Origin: DASPLH01 sp035627675 | GTDB taxonomy: Bacteria; Acidobacteriota; Terriglobia; Terriglobales; Acidobacteriaceae | DNA length: 34,645 nucleotides | Assembly (NCBI GenBank): GCA_035627675.1 | Contig: DASPLH010000103.1 | Location: forward strand, 1 to 34,645 | Direction: 5' to 3' | Shown: positions 7,528 to 15,490 of the stretch, one piece after another | Layout: each line of letters starts with the position of its first letter | Position numbering within the stretch: position 1 is the first letter of the stretch | Program-made: the position numbers and the translations under genes | Notes under the pieces: model-generated | The model's database searches: none | Told to the model about the DNA's origin: nothing | What the model saw: the letters and a program-made list of their open reading frames with translations, nothing else

Positions 7528-8454
7528 ATGCGGATTCTACTCACGTTTCTCCTGTTGATTGGAATCGGGGAGGCCCAGACTGCGGGCTCCGATCTCCTGC
7601 AACGAGCCGAGGCCGGCGACGTCGCCGCCCAACTCTCTGCCGCGCGAGCCTATCAGAATGGGGACGGAGTCGCCCGAGACCTGCGCCAATCCGGAGTCTG
7701 GTACGCACGCGCCGCTAAGCAGGGCAACGGCGACGCCATGTACGCGCTCGGCACCATGCTCTACAACGGCGACGCCCTTGGGGTCGGTCTTGCAGAGAAC
7801 CTCGAGCTCGCCTGGGCGTGGTTCGCACTCGCAGCCGACGCAGGCGTTCCTCTGGCGGCCGAGGCTCGAGATCGCACCGCCAGCGAACTCACTCCGATCC
7901 GGCTCGAAACAGCCTACTGGACAGCAGCCGCTTTGCTCTTGGACGGCGAGCGACTGCCGCGCAACCAGCAAGCGGCAATGCGATACATCGAGTGGCTGAG
8001 ACAGCGGGGATCGCCCCTCGCCTCATTGCAACTTGCCGATATGTACCTGTCGGGAAATGGTGTTCCGCAGGACTATGGAAAAGCATCGGCCATGTGCAGC
8101 GAAATCGCGAAGAAGTTACCCGCCAGATCCTACTGCTTGGGTGTCATTTACCAGCGCACGAACAGACCACTCGAAGCATTCACCGCGATTCGAAAAGCAG
8201 CGGAAGGAGGCTATGCGGGTGCGATTCTGCCGTTGGCCGAGTGCTATGCCGAGGGCAAAGGCACAAGCCCGGACCTCGTTAAGGCCTTAAGTTGGACAAT
8301 CACCGCCGAACGTCTCAGGCTTGCTGGCGCAGCGCAGAAAAGAGTTCAGCTCGAACAGCGGATAGCTGAGAAGCAACGCAGAAAAGCGACGCAGCAGGCT
8401 AATAAGCGAGGGTTGGATTTCGGACCAGCCAACATGGGACCGCGGAGAAAATAA
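7528..8454 (+). CDS. Secreted Sel1-repeat (TPR-like) protein
   Basis: A 308-residue protein starting at the ATG at 7528. The signal peptide is MRILLTFLLLIGIGEAQ; an alternative in-frame ATG at 7498 would place ten polar residues before it. Sel1-like repeats of about 36 residues follow: AAQLSAARAYQNGDGVARDLRQSGVWYARAAKQGNGDAMYALGTMLYNGD, then ASLQLADMYLSGNGVPQDYGKA, then GAILPLAECYAEGKGTSPDLVKAL. These form helical pairs that usually act as protein-protein scaffolds. The C-terminal 40 residues are basic and probably coiled (RVQLEQRIAEKQRRKATQQANKRG). It is probably periplasmic. The partner is unknown. It is divergent from mnmG and convergent with the SYLF gene. Confidence 0.88.
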   Translation: MRILLTFLLLIGIGEAQTAGSDLLQRAEAGDVAAQLSAARAYQNGDGVARDLRQSGVWYARAAKQGNGDAMYALGTMLYNGDALGVGLAENLELAWAWFALAADAGVPLAAEARDRTASELTPIRLETAYWTAAALLLDGERLPRNQQAAMRYIEWLRQRGSPLASLQLADMYLSGNGVPQDYGKASAMCSEIAKKLPARSYCLGVIYQRTNRPLEAFTAIRKAAEGGYAGAILPLAECYAEGKGTSPDLVKALSWTITAERLRLAGAAQKRVQLEQRIAEKQRRKATQQANKRGLDFGPANMGPRRK

Positions 8455-8455
8455 G

Positions 8456-8481
8456 ATAGGCCCAGCTTTGGCCGGGCCTAT
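8456..8481. terminator. Bidirectional hairpin after the Sel1 gene
   Basis: ATAGGCCC (8456-8463) pairs perfectly with GGGCCTAT (8474-8481) across a 10-base loop. It lies between the Sel1 gene stop (8454) and the SYLF gene stop (8501). There is no long T-run, but it is the only structure between the two convergent genes. Confidence 0.7.
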
Positions 8482-8500
8482 GTTCGTCGGTCGGACCGCA

Positions 8501-9244
8501 CTACTTGGTAGCGTTCACCGACTCGCGGAAGTTCTGGCGAACCGAAGCCAGGAACGTATTGGCTTGCGCGGGCGGAGGTATCTTCCCCGTCAGCAGCGTC
8601 CGGAAGTCATAGTTCTTGCCGTAGAACGCGGTGGTTGAGTCGTTGTCCTGACGAATGTTCGCGCCGTTCAGCGTCAATCCCGCGAACAGACCCTTGGTGC
8701 GCGAGTAGGTCAGAACCGAACTCTCGAGCTTATAGTCGGTCGCAGCGCTCGCTTGGCGTCCAACCGGACCGGCGGCTATCGAAGCATCGGCGCCGATCTG
8801 CCAGTTGGCCGACAGCAGGTCGTTCATGCCTCGGTCATCCATCACCAGCATCGTCAGGTCCACCGACTCGGCGCCGATCTGGGCTCCCCAGCTGCCGCCG
8901 GTGATCGTGAAGAACGCGGGCGCGCTCCAACCCTTGCCGGGCGTGCGGCAGGTCGCTACTCCGCGACCATGCTGGCCGCCGAAGACGAATCCGCCCTTGA
9001 CCATATCCGGCACGATCGCCACGCACTTCGCGTTGGCCAGCACGTTCTCCGGAATCGCGTCGTCAGGAGCGCTGATGAGCTGTTCCAGGTTCTTTCCTGC
9101 TTCGTTGAGTCGGTTGAGAACTTCAGCGCGATCGCTCTGTACAGGCTGTCCGGCGGCGTTAACCGTCGTGCCGCTCTGCCTGGCGCAGGCACCTCCTGCG
9201 ACCATCAGAAGCAAAGCAATCGTAGGTAAAATCAGCTTCTTCAT
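8501..9244 (-). CDS. Exported SYLF-domain (Ysc84/DUF500) lipid-binding protein
   Basis: A 247-residue protein starting at the ATG at 9244, which has a near-ideal GAGGAAGG Shine-Dalgarno. The open frame runs on upstream to 9313 without support. The N-terminus MKKLILPTIALLLMVAGGAC is a signal peptide; the cysteine at position 20 may be lipidated, though the -3 residue (Gly) is not typical of a lipobox. The rest is the SYLF domain: AKCVAIVPDMVKGGFVFGGQHGRGVATCR, FFTITGGSWGAQIGAESVDLTMLVMDDRGMNDLL, then ADASIAAGPVGRQASA and YSRTKGLFAGLTLNGANIRQDND. SYLF proteins bind phosphoinositides in eukaryotes; bacterial members are secreted or envelope proteins of unknown role. The leader (9245-9467) holds two hairpins. 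Confidence 0.9.
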   Translation of the reverse strand: MKKLILPTIALLLMVAGGACARQSGTTVNAAGQPVQSDRAEVLNRLNEAGKNLEQLISAPDDAIPENVLANAKCVAIVPDMVKGGFVFGGQHGRGVATCRTPGKGWSAPAFFTITGGSWGAQIGAESVDLTMLVMDDRGMNDLLSANWQIGADASIAAGPVGRQASAATDYKLESSVLTYSRTKGLFAGLTLNGANIRQDNDSTTAFYGKNYDFRTLLTGKIPPPAQANTFLASVRQNFRESVNATK

Positions 9245-9329
9245 GGAAACCTTCCTCTTGATCCCGGGGATTCGCAACGCAGCCCGGCACTTGATTCGAA
9301 GTTGATCGCCCAACAGCCAGACTGCTGGA

Positions 9330-9359
9330 GGGTGCTAAGCCGAGTTGCGGCACGCACCC
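9330..9359 (-). promoter_or_regulatory. Stem-loop in the SYLF gene leader
   Basis: GGGTGC (9330-9335) pairs with GCACCC (9354-9359). Inside it GCCG (9339-9342) pairs with CGGC (9348-9351), making a two-tier hairpin about 85 bases upstream of the SYLF start. It could be part of a structured 5' leader; no known riboswitch class was recognised. Confidence 0.35.
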
Positions 9360-9360
9360 A

Positions 9361-9380
9361 CAAACCCCGAGCTTTCGGGG
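9361..9380 (-). terminator. Terminator of the corA operon
   Basis: On the minus strand CCCCGA/TCGGGG form a six-pair stem around a four-base loop (9365-9380), followed by TTTG. It lies about 90 bases beyond the corA stop and upstream of the SYLF gene, so it probably separates the two transcripts. Confidence 0.55.
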
Positions 9381-9467
9381 ACGCGACTACATAGGTTGGA
9401 TTAAGGTTTTGCGCGCGGGGTTTACACGCGAATCAACATCACGGGAGAAAGCTGTGGGAACCGCAGC

Positions 9468-10382
9468 TCAGATCCAGTGCTTCCGGCGGAAGTAGAGCAG
9501 CACGATGGCAATGGAGATCAGCATCAGAGCTGACGCATACCACGCGCCCAGCGGAGACTCCGACCAGGGAAGATGCAGGTTCATTCCGAAGAACCCGGTG
9601 ATCACCACCAGTGGTATGGAGATCGTGCCGTACACGGTGAGTAGCTTCACCACGTCGTTCGTGCGATTGGCGACCGCGGACATGTAGATGTCCAGCGAAC
9701 CGGTGAGCAGGTCGCGATAGCTCTCGATCAGGTCCACGGTGCGCACGAGGTGGTCATACACATCGCGGAAGTACGGATCGAGGTCGTCGCCGATGAACCC
9801 GTTCTCGCGCCGGATGATGGAGTTGATCACCTCGCGCATGCCGCTGCTCATCCTGCGGAACTCGATCAGGTCGCGCTTCAGCTTCAGGATGCGACTCAGC
9901 ACCTCGGGATTGGGATTGTCGAGGACCTCGCTCTCGATGTCTCCACCCATGTCGGCCATGGCGTCCAGCACCGGCAGATATCCGTCCACGATTTCGTCGG
10001 CAAGGAAGTAGAACAGCTTGTCCACGCGCGCGTGCCGTGCGTCCTGCGCCCGCTCGCGCAACCTCGCCAGCATCTTCGGATCGCGGCAACTTACGGTGAC
10101 AAGGAAGTCGCGTCCAACGAACGCGTCCACGTCGTCGAAGTTCAGCTTGGTCTGATCGTGGAGGTGCTTGAAGACAACGAAGACATAGTGCTCATGCTCT
10201 TCGGCCTTGGCGCGCTGGGGACGGTGACGGCAATCTTCAATCTGCAAGGGATGCAGATTGAACCGGCGGCCGAGCTCATCGAGAGCCGGGGACTCGGGGT
10301 CGTCGATGTGGTACCACTCGACCCCCGGCACGAGCTGCCTGGCGCCTTCGACCGTGTTTACGCTTTCTTCTTCTCGTCCCAT
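9468..10382 (-). CDS. corA: CorA-family Mg2+/Co2+ transporter
   Basis: A 304-residue divalent-cation channel subunit. The N-terminal cytosolic domain (residues 1-240) has the alpha/beta then long-helix pattern of CorA (VEWYHIDDPESPALDELGRRFNLHPLQIEDCRHRPQRAKAEEHEHYVFVVF). Two C-terminal membrane segments follow, with the family's selectivity motif GMN inside ITGFFGMNLHLPW near residue 265. The protein ends in a basic tail, FRRKHWI. CorA works as a pentamer gated by intracellular Mg2+. The first 25 bases overlap the end of the upstream gene, so the two are probably translationally coupled. The GMN motif makes the family secure; the exact metal is not determined. Confidence 0.95.
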   Translation of the reverse strand: MGREEESVNTVEGARQLVPGVEWYHIDDPESPALDELGRRFNLHPLQIEDCRHRPQRAKAEEHEHYVFVVFKHLHDQTKLNFDDVDAFVGRDFLVTVSCRDPKMLARLRERAQDARHARVDKLFYFLADEIVDGYLPVLDAMADMGGDIESEVLDNPNPEVLSRILKLKRDLIEFRRMSSGMREVINSIIRRENGFIGDDLDPYFRDVYDHLVRTVDLIESYRDLLTGSLDIYMSAVANRTNDVVKLLTVYGTISIPLVVITGFFGMNLHLPWSESPLGAWYASALMLISIAIVLLYFRRKHWI

Positions 10383-10810
10383 GGCCGTTTCGGCTGCGGA
10401 TCCGCTTCCCGTCCGTTCACCCGGTCGTACATGTAGCTTTCGCTCACCGATCCGAGCGCCTCATTGTAGAGGCTCACCGTGCCCATCGCCTCTTTCAGCT
10501 CTTCGGAGAACTTGTGCAGCGCCTTCAGATCGTCGGCGGTCGCTGCGCGTTCGAGCTTGGAACTTTTCAGGAACTTCTGGAACCCACGATCCACCACCTT
10601 GGCGATCTCGCCACCCATCAAGATGCCGGGATGGGCGAAGATGTGGCAGGTGCCGTCAGGGGCGCGTTCGATTGCGGCCGAACAACCATACTTCTTCAGG
10701 AACATGCGATGCGATGCCGTTCCGGGCGCGTCGAGCAGTTCAAACCCGTGATTGCGAAGCCAGACCAGCGCTTCGTCGTACGTGCGTTGTGCGTAGAGTT
10801 GTTTTTTCAT
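10358..10810 (-). CDS. Conserved hypothetical protein coupled to corA
   Basis: A 150-residue soluble protein from the ATG at 10810 (a TTG immediately upstream is also in frame). The N-terminal 65 residues (MKKQLYAQRTYDEALVWLRNHGFELLDAPGTASHRMFLKKYGCSAAIERA) look like a small alpha/beta domain. The middle (GEIAKVVDRGFQKFLKSSKLERAATADDLKALHKFSEELKEAMG) is helical and charged. The C-terminus is basic (KRPWDEKKKA). No family was recognised. The 3' end overlaps the corA start by 25 bases, suggesting co-expression with the Mg2+ transporter. Confidence 0.75.
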   Translation of the reverse strand: MKKQLYAQRTYDEALVWLRNHGFELLDAPGTASHRMFLKKYGCSAAIERAPDGTCHIFAHPGILMGGEIAKVVDRGFQKFLKSSKLERAATADDLKALHKFSEELKEAMGTVSLYNEALGSVSESYMYDRVNGREADPQPKRPWDEKKKA

Positions 10811-10947
10811 CAAGGCTCACATTTCGCGGTCGGTTCCCTGTGTTCACTAGGATGCCGCGAGCGGGCTATGTCGTTCCGAGTTGCCGCAGGCGTCCCGGTG
10901 GCGAACCGCTACCCACGGACGGCTCGCCCAGGAAAGGGGAACACTCA

Positions 10948-11058
10948 ATGTCGCACAACGGGGCAATCGGCAGCAACCCGCAAGCTTCCGACTCGCCACC
11001 TCGCGCGTCCGCCGGGGATTTGCACGGATCGCAGCCGATCAACCACAATCAGGTTTGA
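10948..11058 (+). CDS. Possible 36-residue small protein or leader peptide upstream of the JAMM gene
   Basis: An ATG at 10948 follows a strong purine-rich Shine-Dalgarno (GGAAAGGGGA, seven bases upstream). It opens a frame of 36 residues, MSHNGAIGSNPQASDSPPRA and onward, ending at TGA 11056-11058, 29 bases before the JAMM-rhodanese start. The peptide is rich in Ser, Pro, Asn and Gly with no hydrophobic segment, so it would be disordered. It is either a real small protein or a translated leader. The initiation signal is better than that of the JAMM gene itself. No family recognised. Confidence 0.4.
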   Translation: MSHNGAIGSNPQASDSPPRASAGDLHGSQPINHNQV

Positions 11059-11087
11059 CATCCGTCGCTCGGCCGGCTTGGATTTGC

Positions 11088-11819
11088 ATGATCACCATCG
11101 CACAGCCCGAACTCGGAGCCATCCGCCGCCATGCCGAAGAAGCGTATCCACAGGAGTGTTGTGGAGTGCTGCTGGGTCGAGGATCGACGGTACTCGATCT
11201 GGTCCGCTGTGCGAACGTCGCTGCGCGGCCGGAACGCCGTTACACGATCGGCCCCGCGGAGTTGATCGCAACCCAGCGCACGGCACGCCGGCGTGGACTG
11301 AATATCATCGGTTTCTACCACTCGCATCCCGACCATCCGGCGCAGCCCTCCGCCGAAGACTGGCGCGAGGCGTACTGGAACGAGTGCTCGTACGTCATCG
11401 TCAGCGTGGCGCGCGGACGTGCGGATCATGTACGTTCCTTCCGTCTCGGAGGTGCCGGATTCGAAGAAGAGGCGATCTCGACCCCGCCGCCAATGAAGAC
11501 CGGCGTTCCTCTGATCCACGTCGAAGAATTGAAGGAGCGGCTCGACCGGGGAGATCCGAAACTTTTCCTGCTCGATGTGCGCGAAGCCGACGAGTACGCC
11601 ATCTGCAACCTCGGCGGACATCTGATTCCCCTCGAGCAGCTTCCGGCGCGACTCGCCGAACTTGACCCGTCCAGGGAAATCGCCGTTTACTGCCGCAGCG
11701 GAGCGCGCAGCGCACAAGCCGTGGAGCTGCTCATCGCGAATGGATTCATGGCGAAGAACGTCGCCGGCGGCATCCTAGCCTGGGCCGAAAAGATCGATCC
11801 TGCGATGCCGAAGTATTGA
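11088..11819 (+). CDS. JAMM (M67) metalloprotease fused to a rhodanese domain
   Basis: A 243-residue cytosolic protein from the ATG at 11088. Residues 1-125 are a JAB1/MPN/Mov34 zinc-protease domain with the complete motif: catalytic E23 in PQECCGVLLG, H78-S-H80-P in GFYHSHPDHPAQPSAED, S88 and D91. Bacterial members such as Mec cleave cysteine or peptide extensions from ubiquitin-like sulfur carriers (CysO, MoaD/ThiS relatives). Residues 137-243 are a rhodanese domain (LLDVREADEYAICNLGGHLIPL) with active cysteine C202 in VYCRSGARSAQA, which carries persulfide sulfur. The fusion implies a sulfur-carrier or cysteine pathway, though no carrier protein is in this window. The start codon has only a weak Shine-Dalgarno. 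The gene converges on folC. Confidence 0.92.
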   Translation: MITIAQPELGAIRRHAEEAYPQECCGVLLGRGSTVLDLVRCANVAARPERRYTIGPAELIATQRTARRRGLNIIGFYHSHPDHPAQPSAEDWREAYWNECSYVIVSVARGRADHVRSFRLGGAGFEEEAISTPPPMKTGVPLIHVEELKERLDRGDPKLFLLDVREADEYAICNLGGHLIPLEQLPARLAELDPSREIAVYCRSGARSAQAVELLIANGFMAKNVAGGILAWAEKIDPAMPKY

Positions 11820-11842
11820 CCACAGCAGCGCGGCACTGAACG

Positions 11843-13195
11843 TCAGGGCTGCACGCCCGCCGCGGTCATCGCTTCGCCAACGATGTAGATCGAGCCGCAG
11901 ACCACCACGACCGCGGTGTTCCCCAGGAATTCGGCCAACTCGACGGCGCGGTCCACCGCCTCACCGACGGCTTCACGGGTTTCCGCTTCCGCGCCCAGCT
12001 CTGCGGCGATCTCGTTCAACTCGCCGGTAGAGGCCGCTCGCGGATTGTTCGGCGTTGTGGTCAGCACCACCCGCTCTGCCGTTGGAAACAGGATCTGCGC
12101 CATCTCCCGCACGGCCTTGTCGCGCATCGCCCCGAAGACCATCACGCGAGGCCGCTCGCCATACACTTCGTTCAGGGCAGAGCGCAACGCCCATGCGCCC
12201 GAGGGATTGTGTGCGACGTCGAAGACTATCTCTGGACGGTCCGCCCGGCCAACGCGGTGGAAGCGCCCCGGCCACTCCGTCGTGCGAACTCCCTCGGCGA
12301 TCTGTGCCGCATTCACCGGAAAACCAACGGTCGCGAGTTCCTCGGCGGCCGTGATGGCCAGCGCGAGGTTGCGGAGTTGATGGCGCCCAATCAGCGGCGA
12401 GTCGATCTCGATCTCTTCTCCTGCCACCTGAAGGCGGAACTTCGTGCGTCCGCCGTTGATCCTTACCAGCTCTCCGGAGCCCGGTGAAACGGGAGCCATG
12501 TTGCGCGCCGCGCTGACCGCTCGCGCTCCCACGGCCAGCATCGTTTTCCCGAGCGTGTCGTTGGCTTCAGGATGCTGCGGCAGGGTTACAGCCGTCACGC
12601 CTCCTCGCAGGATGCCGGCCTTCTCCCGCGCAATCTCCGCGATCGTGTCTCCAAGGTACTTCTGGTGGTCGAGGTCGATGTCGGTGATGACCGACAGCAC
12701 GGGCTCCACGATGTTGGTCGCGTCGAGACGTCCGCCCATCCCGACTTCGAGCACCGCGATCTGCGCACCCGCTTCCGCAAAATGGCAGAACGCCATTGCC
12801 GTCATCGTCTCGAAGAAGCTAGGCAGGTTCGGCAACGCGCCGCTGGCCACAAGCTGCGGAGCCACTTCCTGCACGCGCTGGTAGACGCGCGCAAAGCTCG
12901 CATCCTCGATCGCGGCTCCGTCCAGGCGAATGCGCTCGTTGATTCTGACCAGGTGGGGAGATGTGAACAGTCCCGTTCGATAGCCCGCCGCCCGCAAGAT
13001 GGAGGCCAGCGTTGCCGCCGTCGATCCCTTGCCGTTCGTGCCCGCCACCAGCACGGATGCAAATCGCCGCTCGGGATGTCCAAGCGCTTCGGTAAGCGTG
13101 CGGATCTGTGCGAGGTCAAACTTGTGGGCGGGAATGCGGTGCAACTCGTGTCCGAGCGCGTAGAGCTGCGAAACGGCGGTGTCGTAGGTGAGCAT
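11843..13195 (-). CDS. folC: Bifunctional dihydrofolate/folylpolyglutamate synthase FolC
   Basis: A 450-residue Mur-ligase-superfamily enzyme that adds glutamate to dihydropteroate and to reduced folates in an ATP-dependent reaction in the cytosol. The P-loop GTNGKGSTAATL is at residues 52-63. The family signature SPHLVRINERIRLDG follows near 78, then FCHFAEAGAQIAVLEVGMGGRLDATNIV (near 136). The C-terminal domain contains VFDVAHNPSGAWALRSAL (near 307). The length matches the usual 420-450. The start is the ATG at 13195. It lies downstream of accD, the common accD-folC order, but a strong terminator separates the two. Confidence 0.97.
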   Translation of the reverse strand: MLTYDTAVSQLYALGHELHRIPAHKFDLAQIRTLTEALGHPERRFASVLVAGTNGKGSTAATLASILRAAGYRTGLFTSPHLVRINERIRLDGAAIEDASFARVYQRVQEVAPQLVASGALPNLPSFFETMTAMAFCHFAEAGAQIAVLEVGMGGRLDATNIVEPVLSVITDIDLDHQKYLGDTIAEIAREKAGILRGGVTAVTLPQHPEANDTLGKTMLAVGARAVSAARNMAPVSPGSGELVRINGGRTKFRLQVAGEEIEIDSPLIGRHQLRNLALAITAAEELATVGFPVNAAQIAEGVRTTEWPGRFHRVGRADRPEIVFDVAHNPSGAWALRSALNEVYGERPRVMVFGAMRDKAVREMAQILFPTAERVVLTTTPNNPRAASTGELNEIAAELGAEAETREAVGEAVDRAVELAEFLGNTAVVVVCGSIYIVGEAMTAAGVQP

Positions 13196-13306
13196 TCAGC
13201 AATCAGCCGTCGGCATTCAGCCGGCACAACGTCCGATTATCGCAAATGGCAGCTCCTGAAGAACAACTCTCGAGCGACTTGCGCACCGGCTCGCCAGAAA
13301 TGCGAA

Positions 13307-13329
13307 AGCCCCGGAGAAGTTCCGGGGCT
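13307..13329 (-). terminator. Intrinsic terminator of accD
   Basis: AGCCCCGGA (13307-13315) and TCCGGGGCT (13321-13329) form a perfect nine-pair stem with a short loop. In the minus orientation a TTTCGCATTT tract follows. It lies just after the accD stop and before folC. It is bracketed by octamer-type repeats: GCTGATTGCTGA at 13341-13352 is the exact inverse of TCAGCAATCAGC at 13196-13207. Confidence 0.85.
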
Positions 13330-13352
13330 GAATGCTGAGTGCTGATTGCTGA

Positions 13353-14201
13353 CTACTGTCTCACTGCCATCCAGTCGAACGCCCGCGAGATGTACTGCTT
13401 CATGTCGCGACGGTGCACGACGGCGTCGAGCATCCCGTGCTGCACCAGGAACTCGCTGCGCTGGAAGCCTTCCGGCAGCTTCTGGCGAATCGTCTGCTCG
13501 ATGACGCGCGGGCCGGCGAAGCCGATGAGTGCGCCGGGCTCGCCGATATTCAGATCGCCAAGCATGGCGAACGATGCGGTCACGCCGCCGGTCGTCGGGT
13601 CGGTCAGCACCGAGATGTAGGGGATCTTCGCATCGTCGAGACGGGCGAGCGCGGCCGAAATCTTGGCCAGCGTCATAAGACTGATCGTGCCTTCCATCAT
13701 GCGGGCGCCGCCCGACGCGGAGATGATAACCAGCGGCTTGCGCTCCCCGGCGGCACGCTCGACGGCGCGGGTGATGGCTTCTCCGACCACAGCCCCCATG
13801 CTGCCGCCGATGAAGGAGTACTCCATCGTGGTGACGAATACTTCCCGGCCGTTGATCTTGCCACGCGCGTTGATGATGGCGTCCTTGAGGCCGGTCTGCT
13901 TCTGCGAGGCCTTCAGCCTTGAGGCGTAGGGCTTGAGATCGGTGAAGTGCAGCGGATCGGTCGATTCCAGGTTGGCGTCGTCCACCGTGTACTCGCCGTT
14001 GTCATATAGCAACGCCAGCCGCGTGCGACCGTCGATGCGGAAGTGCTTATCGCACTTCGGACAGACATTCAGGTTCTCCTCCAGGTCTTTCTTCCAGATA
14101 ACCTGGCGACATCCTTCGCACTTGACCCAAAGTCCCTCTGTTCGGACCTTCTTCTCGCCTGAAGTGTCTAGTTCCTGGGACTGCCGTCGAAACCACGTCA
14201 T
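13353..14201 (-). CDS. accD: Acetyl-CoA carboxylase carboxyltransferase subunit beta
   Basis: A 282-residue subunit of the carboxyltransferase that, with AccA, moves CO2 from biotin to acetyl-CoA to give malonyl-CoA for fatty-acid synthesis. The N-terminal zinc ribbon is intact (WVKCEGCRQVIWKKDLEENLNVCPKCDKHF, near residues 27-56). The crotonase-like domain carries FIGGSMGAVVGEAITRAVERA (near 130), ISASGGARMMEGTISLMTLAK (near 158) and SVLTDPTTGGVTASFAMLGD (near 196). The length agrees with the family. The start is the ATG at 14201. AccA is not in the window. Confidence 0.98.
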   Translation of the reverse strand: MTWFRRQSQELDTSGEKKVRTEGLWVKCEGCRQVIWKKDLEENLNVCPKCDKHFRIDGRTRLALLYDNGEYTVDDANLESTDPLHFTDLKPYASRLKASQKQTGLKDAIINARGKINGREVFVTTMEYSFIGGSMGAVVGEAITRAVERAAGERKPLVIISASGGARMMEGTISLMTLAKISAALARLDDAKIPYISVLTDPTTGGVTASFAMLGDLNIGEPGALIGFAGPRVIEQTIRQKLPEGFQRSEFLVQHGMLDAVVHRRDMKQYISRAFDWMAVRQ

Positions 14202-14300
14202 AAGACAAGCCGTTTTCTTCCGTCGATCGGGCGCTTACGACAGCTTGCGCGCTTCGGGCGAACGGAGGGGAGATTTAGTTTCGTCTAGCTTGCACCGGGA

Positions 14301-14487
14301 TCAGTATTCGATTCCGCGCTGGGCCATGATGCCCGGCTTTCATTCGAGGGCTCCGCGGGCCTTCGCCGCTGCGCCCTCGCCTGCGGCGCTCGCTTCCTCG
14401 GCGAGCGTCCTCGGCTTCACCCGGTTCCTACTACTCAGGACCTGCGCTGTTGCTCAGTATTCGATTCCGCGCTGGGCCATGATGCCC
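14301..14487. repeat. 34-bp direct duplication of the cobO 3' end
   Basis: The 34 bases at 14454-14487, which encode the last codons and stop of CobO (GIMAQRGIEY), occur again without change at 14301-14334 in the space before accD. The copies are 153 bp apart. The DNA between them (14335-14453) is GC-rich with repeated GGCGCTCGC/CGGCGAGCG motifs and contains no gene. The second copy therefore preserves a second in-frame cobO-like tail and stop. A local segment duplication or template switch would produce this. Confidence 0.85.
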
Positions 14488-14990
14488 TTTTGGTATGCGT
14501 GCTTGACCTCACGCATTTCGGTTACTGTGTCCGCCAAGTCCACAATTGTCGGATGTGCGTTGCGCCCCGTCAAGATTACGTGCACCATCTCGGGTTTGCG
14601 CCTGAGGACGTCGGCGACTTTCTCGGGGTCGAGCATGTGGTAGCCGATCGCGTAGTTGATCTCGTCGAGCACCACGAGATCCCACTGCCCGGAGAGGATT
14701 GCCTGTTCAGCTTCCTTCCACGCCTCTTCCACCATGCGAACATCTTCGGGGTCGGTCTCGGCGCCGCCCACCTTCACGAACCCGCGTCCCATCTGCCGCA
14801 TCACGAACCGGTCGCCAAACGCCTGCACGGCGTCGAGTTCGCCGTAGTGCCACGATCCCTTGAGGAATTGCAGCATCAGCACGCGCAGGCCGTTGCCGAC
14901 AGCGCGCAGCGCAGTCCCCATGGCAGCCGTTGTCTTGCCCTTGCCCGGCCCCGTGTTGACGATGATGAGACCCTTGCGAACGTCAGTCAT
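14454..14990 (-). CDS. cobO: Cob(I)yrinic acid a,c-diamide adenosyltransferase
   Basis: A 178-residue CobA/CobO-type enzyme that transfers the adenosyl group from ATP to cob(I)alamin or cobyrinate, completing or salvaging coenzyme B12. The P-loop GPGKGKTTAAMGTALRA is at residues 14-30. Family motifs LMLQFLKGSWHYGELDA (near 39), WDLVVLDEINYAIGYHML (near 103) and VILTGRNAHPTIVDLADTVTEM (near 137) are present. The length is usual. The start is the ATG at 14990. No other B12 gene is nearby, so salvage is likely. Its last 34 bases are duplicated downstream. Confidence 0.95.
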   Translation of the reverse strand: MTDVRKGLIIVNTGPGKGKTTAAMGTALRAVGNGLRVLMLQFLKGSWHYGELDAVQAFGDRFVMRQMGRGFVKVGGAETDPEDVRMVEEAWKEAEQAILSGQWDLVVLDEINYAIGYHMLDPEKVADVLRRKPEMVHVILTGRNAHPTIVDLADTVTEMREVKHAYQKGIMAQRGIEY

Positions 14991-15044
14991 AAGCGTTGTC
15001 GGTCCTTGGTTCCTCAGCCGTGGGCGCTTACCGGCGACCGCCGG

Positions 15045-15485
15045 CTAATGACCTCCGTGATACGGATGTCCCTTGAGGATTGTAAATGCACGGTAGATCT
15101 GTTCCAGCAGCACGACACGCGCCAGTTCGTGCGGCAGCGTGATGCGTCCCAGGGAGAATTTCGCCGCCGCCTCCTTGGAGGCGTCCGGACTCCAGCCATC
15201 CGACGGCCCGATGGCGAAGATCAGCTCCTGCGTGCCGCGCTCGAGGTGTTCGCGCACAAACTCCGCAAGCTCCTCGCTCGATACTTGCTTGCCGCGAGAG
15301 TCCATCAGAACGAGCACAGGAGCGGTGCGCCCTTGCTTGTCGGCCAGTTTGAGGACAGCCTGTTCGGAAGAGACTTCGGCGGGCTCGCATGGGTTGTAGC
15401 GAGAGATGCGCTTCAGGTATTCGGAGGTGAGCGCCTGGATGGAGGATTCTTTCGTCTTCCCCACCCAGGCAATGCGAAGTTTCAC
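15045..15485 (-). CDS. rlmH: 23S rRNA (pseudouridine1915-N3)-methyltransferase RlmH
   Basis: A 146-residue SPOUT-class methyltransferase that acts on pseudouridine 1915 in helix 69 of assembled 70S ribosomes. It has the family's LRIAWVGKTKESSIQALTSEYLKRISRY start. The SAM-binding trefoil knot carries ELIFAIGPSDGWSPD (near 88) and the C-terminal LGRITLPHELARVVLLEQIYRAFTILKGHPYH. The protein is slightly shorter than the E. coli form (155). The start is a GTG at 15485, five bases past the rsfS stop, which implies translational coupling with rsfS. A GC hairpin (15030-15043) lies just after the stop. Confidence 0.97.
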   Translation of the reverse strand: MKLRIAWVGKTKESSIQALTSEYLKRISRYNPCEPAEVSSEQAVLKLADKQGRTAPVLVLMDSRGKQVSSEELAEFVREHLERGTQELIFAIGPSDGWSPDASKEAAAKFSLGRITLPHELARVVLLEQIYRAFTILKGHPYHGGH

Positions 15486-15490
15486 GAGAG

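Noticed and set aside
5852..7558. 568-residue open frame on the plus strand opposite mnmG
   Set aside because: It is antisense to a clear MnmG, is rich in Arg, His and Gln, and has no recognisable domain; GC-rich codon bias leaves such frames open.
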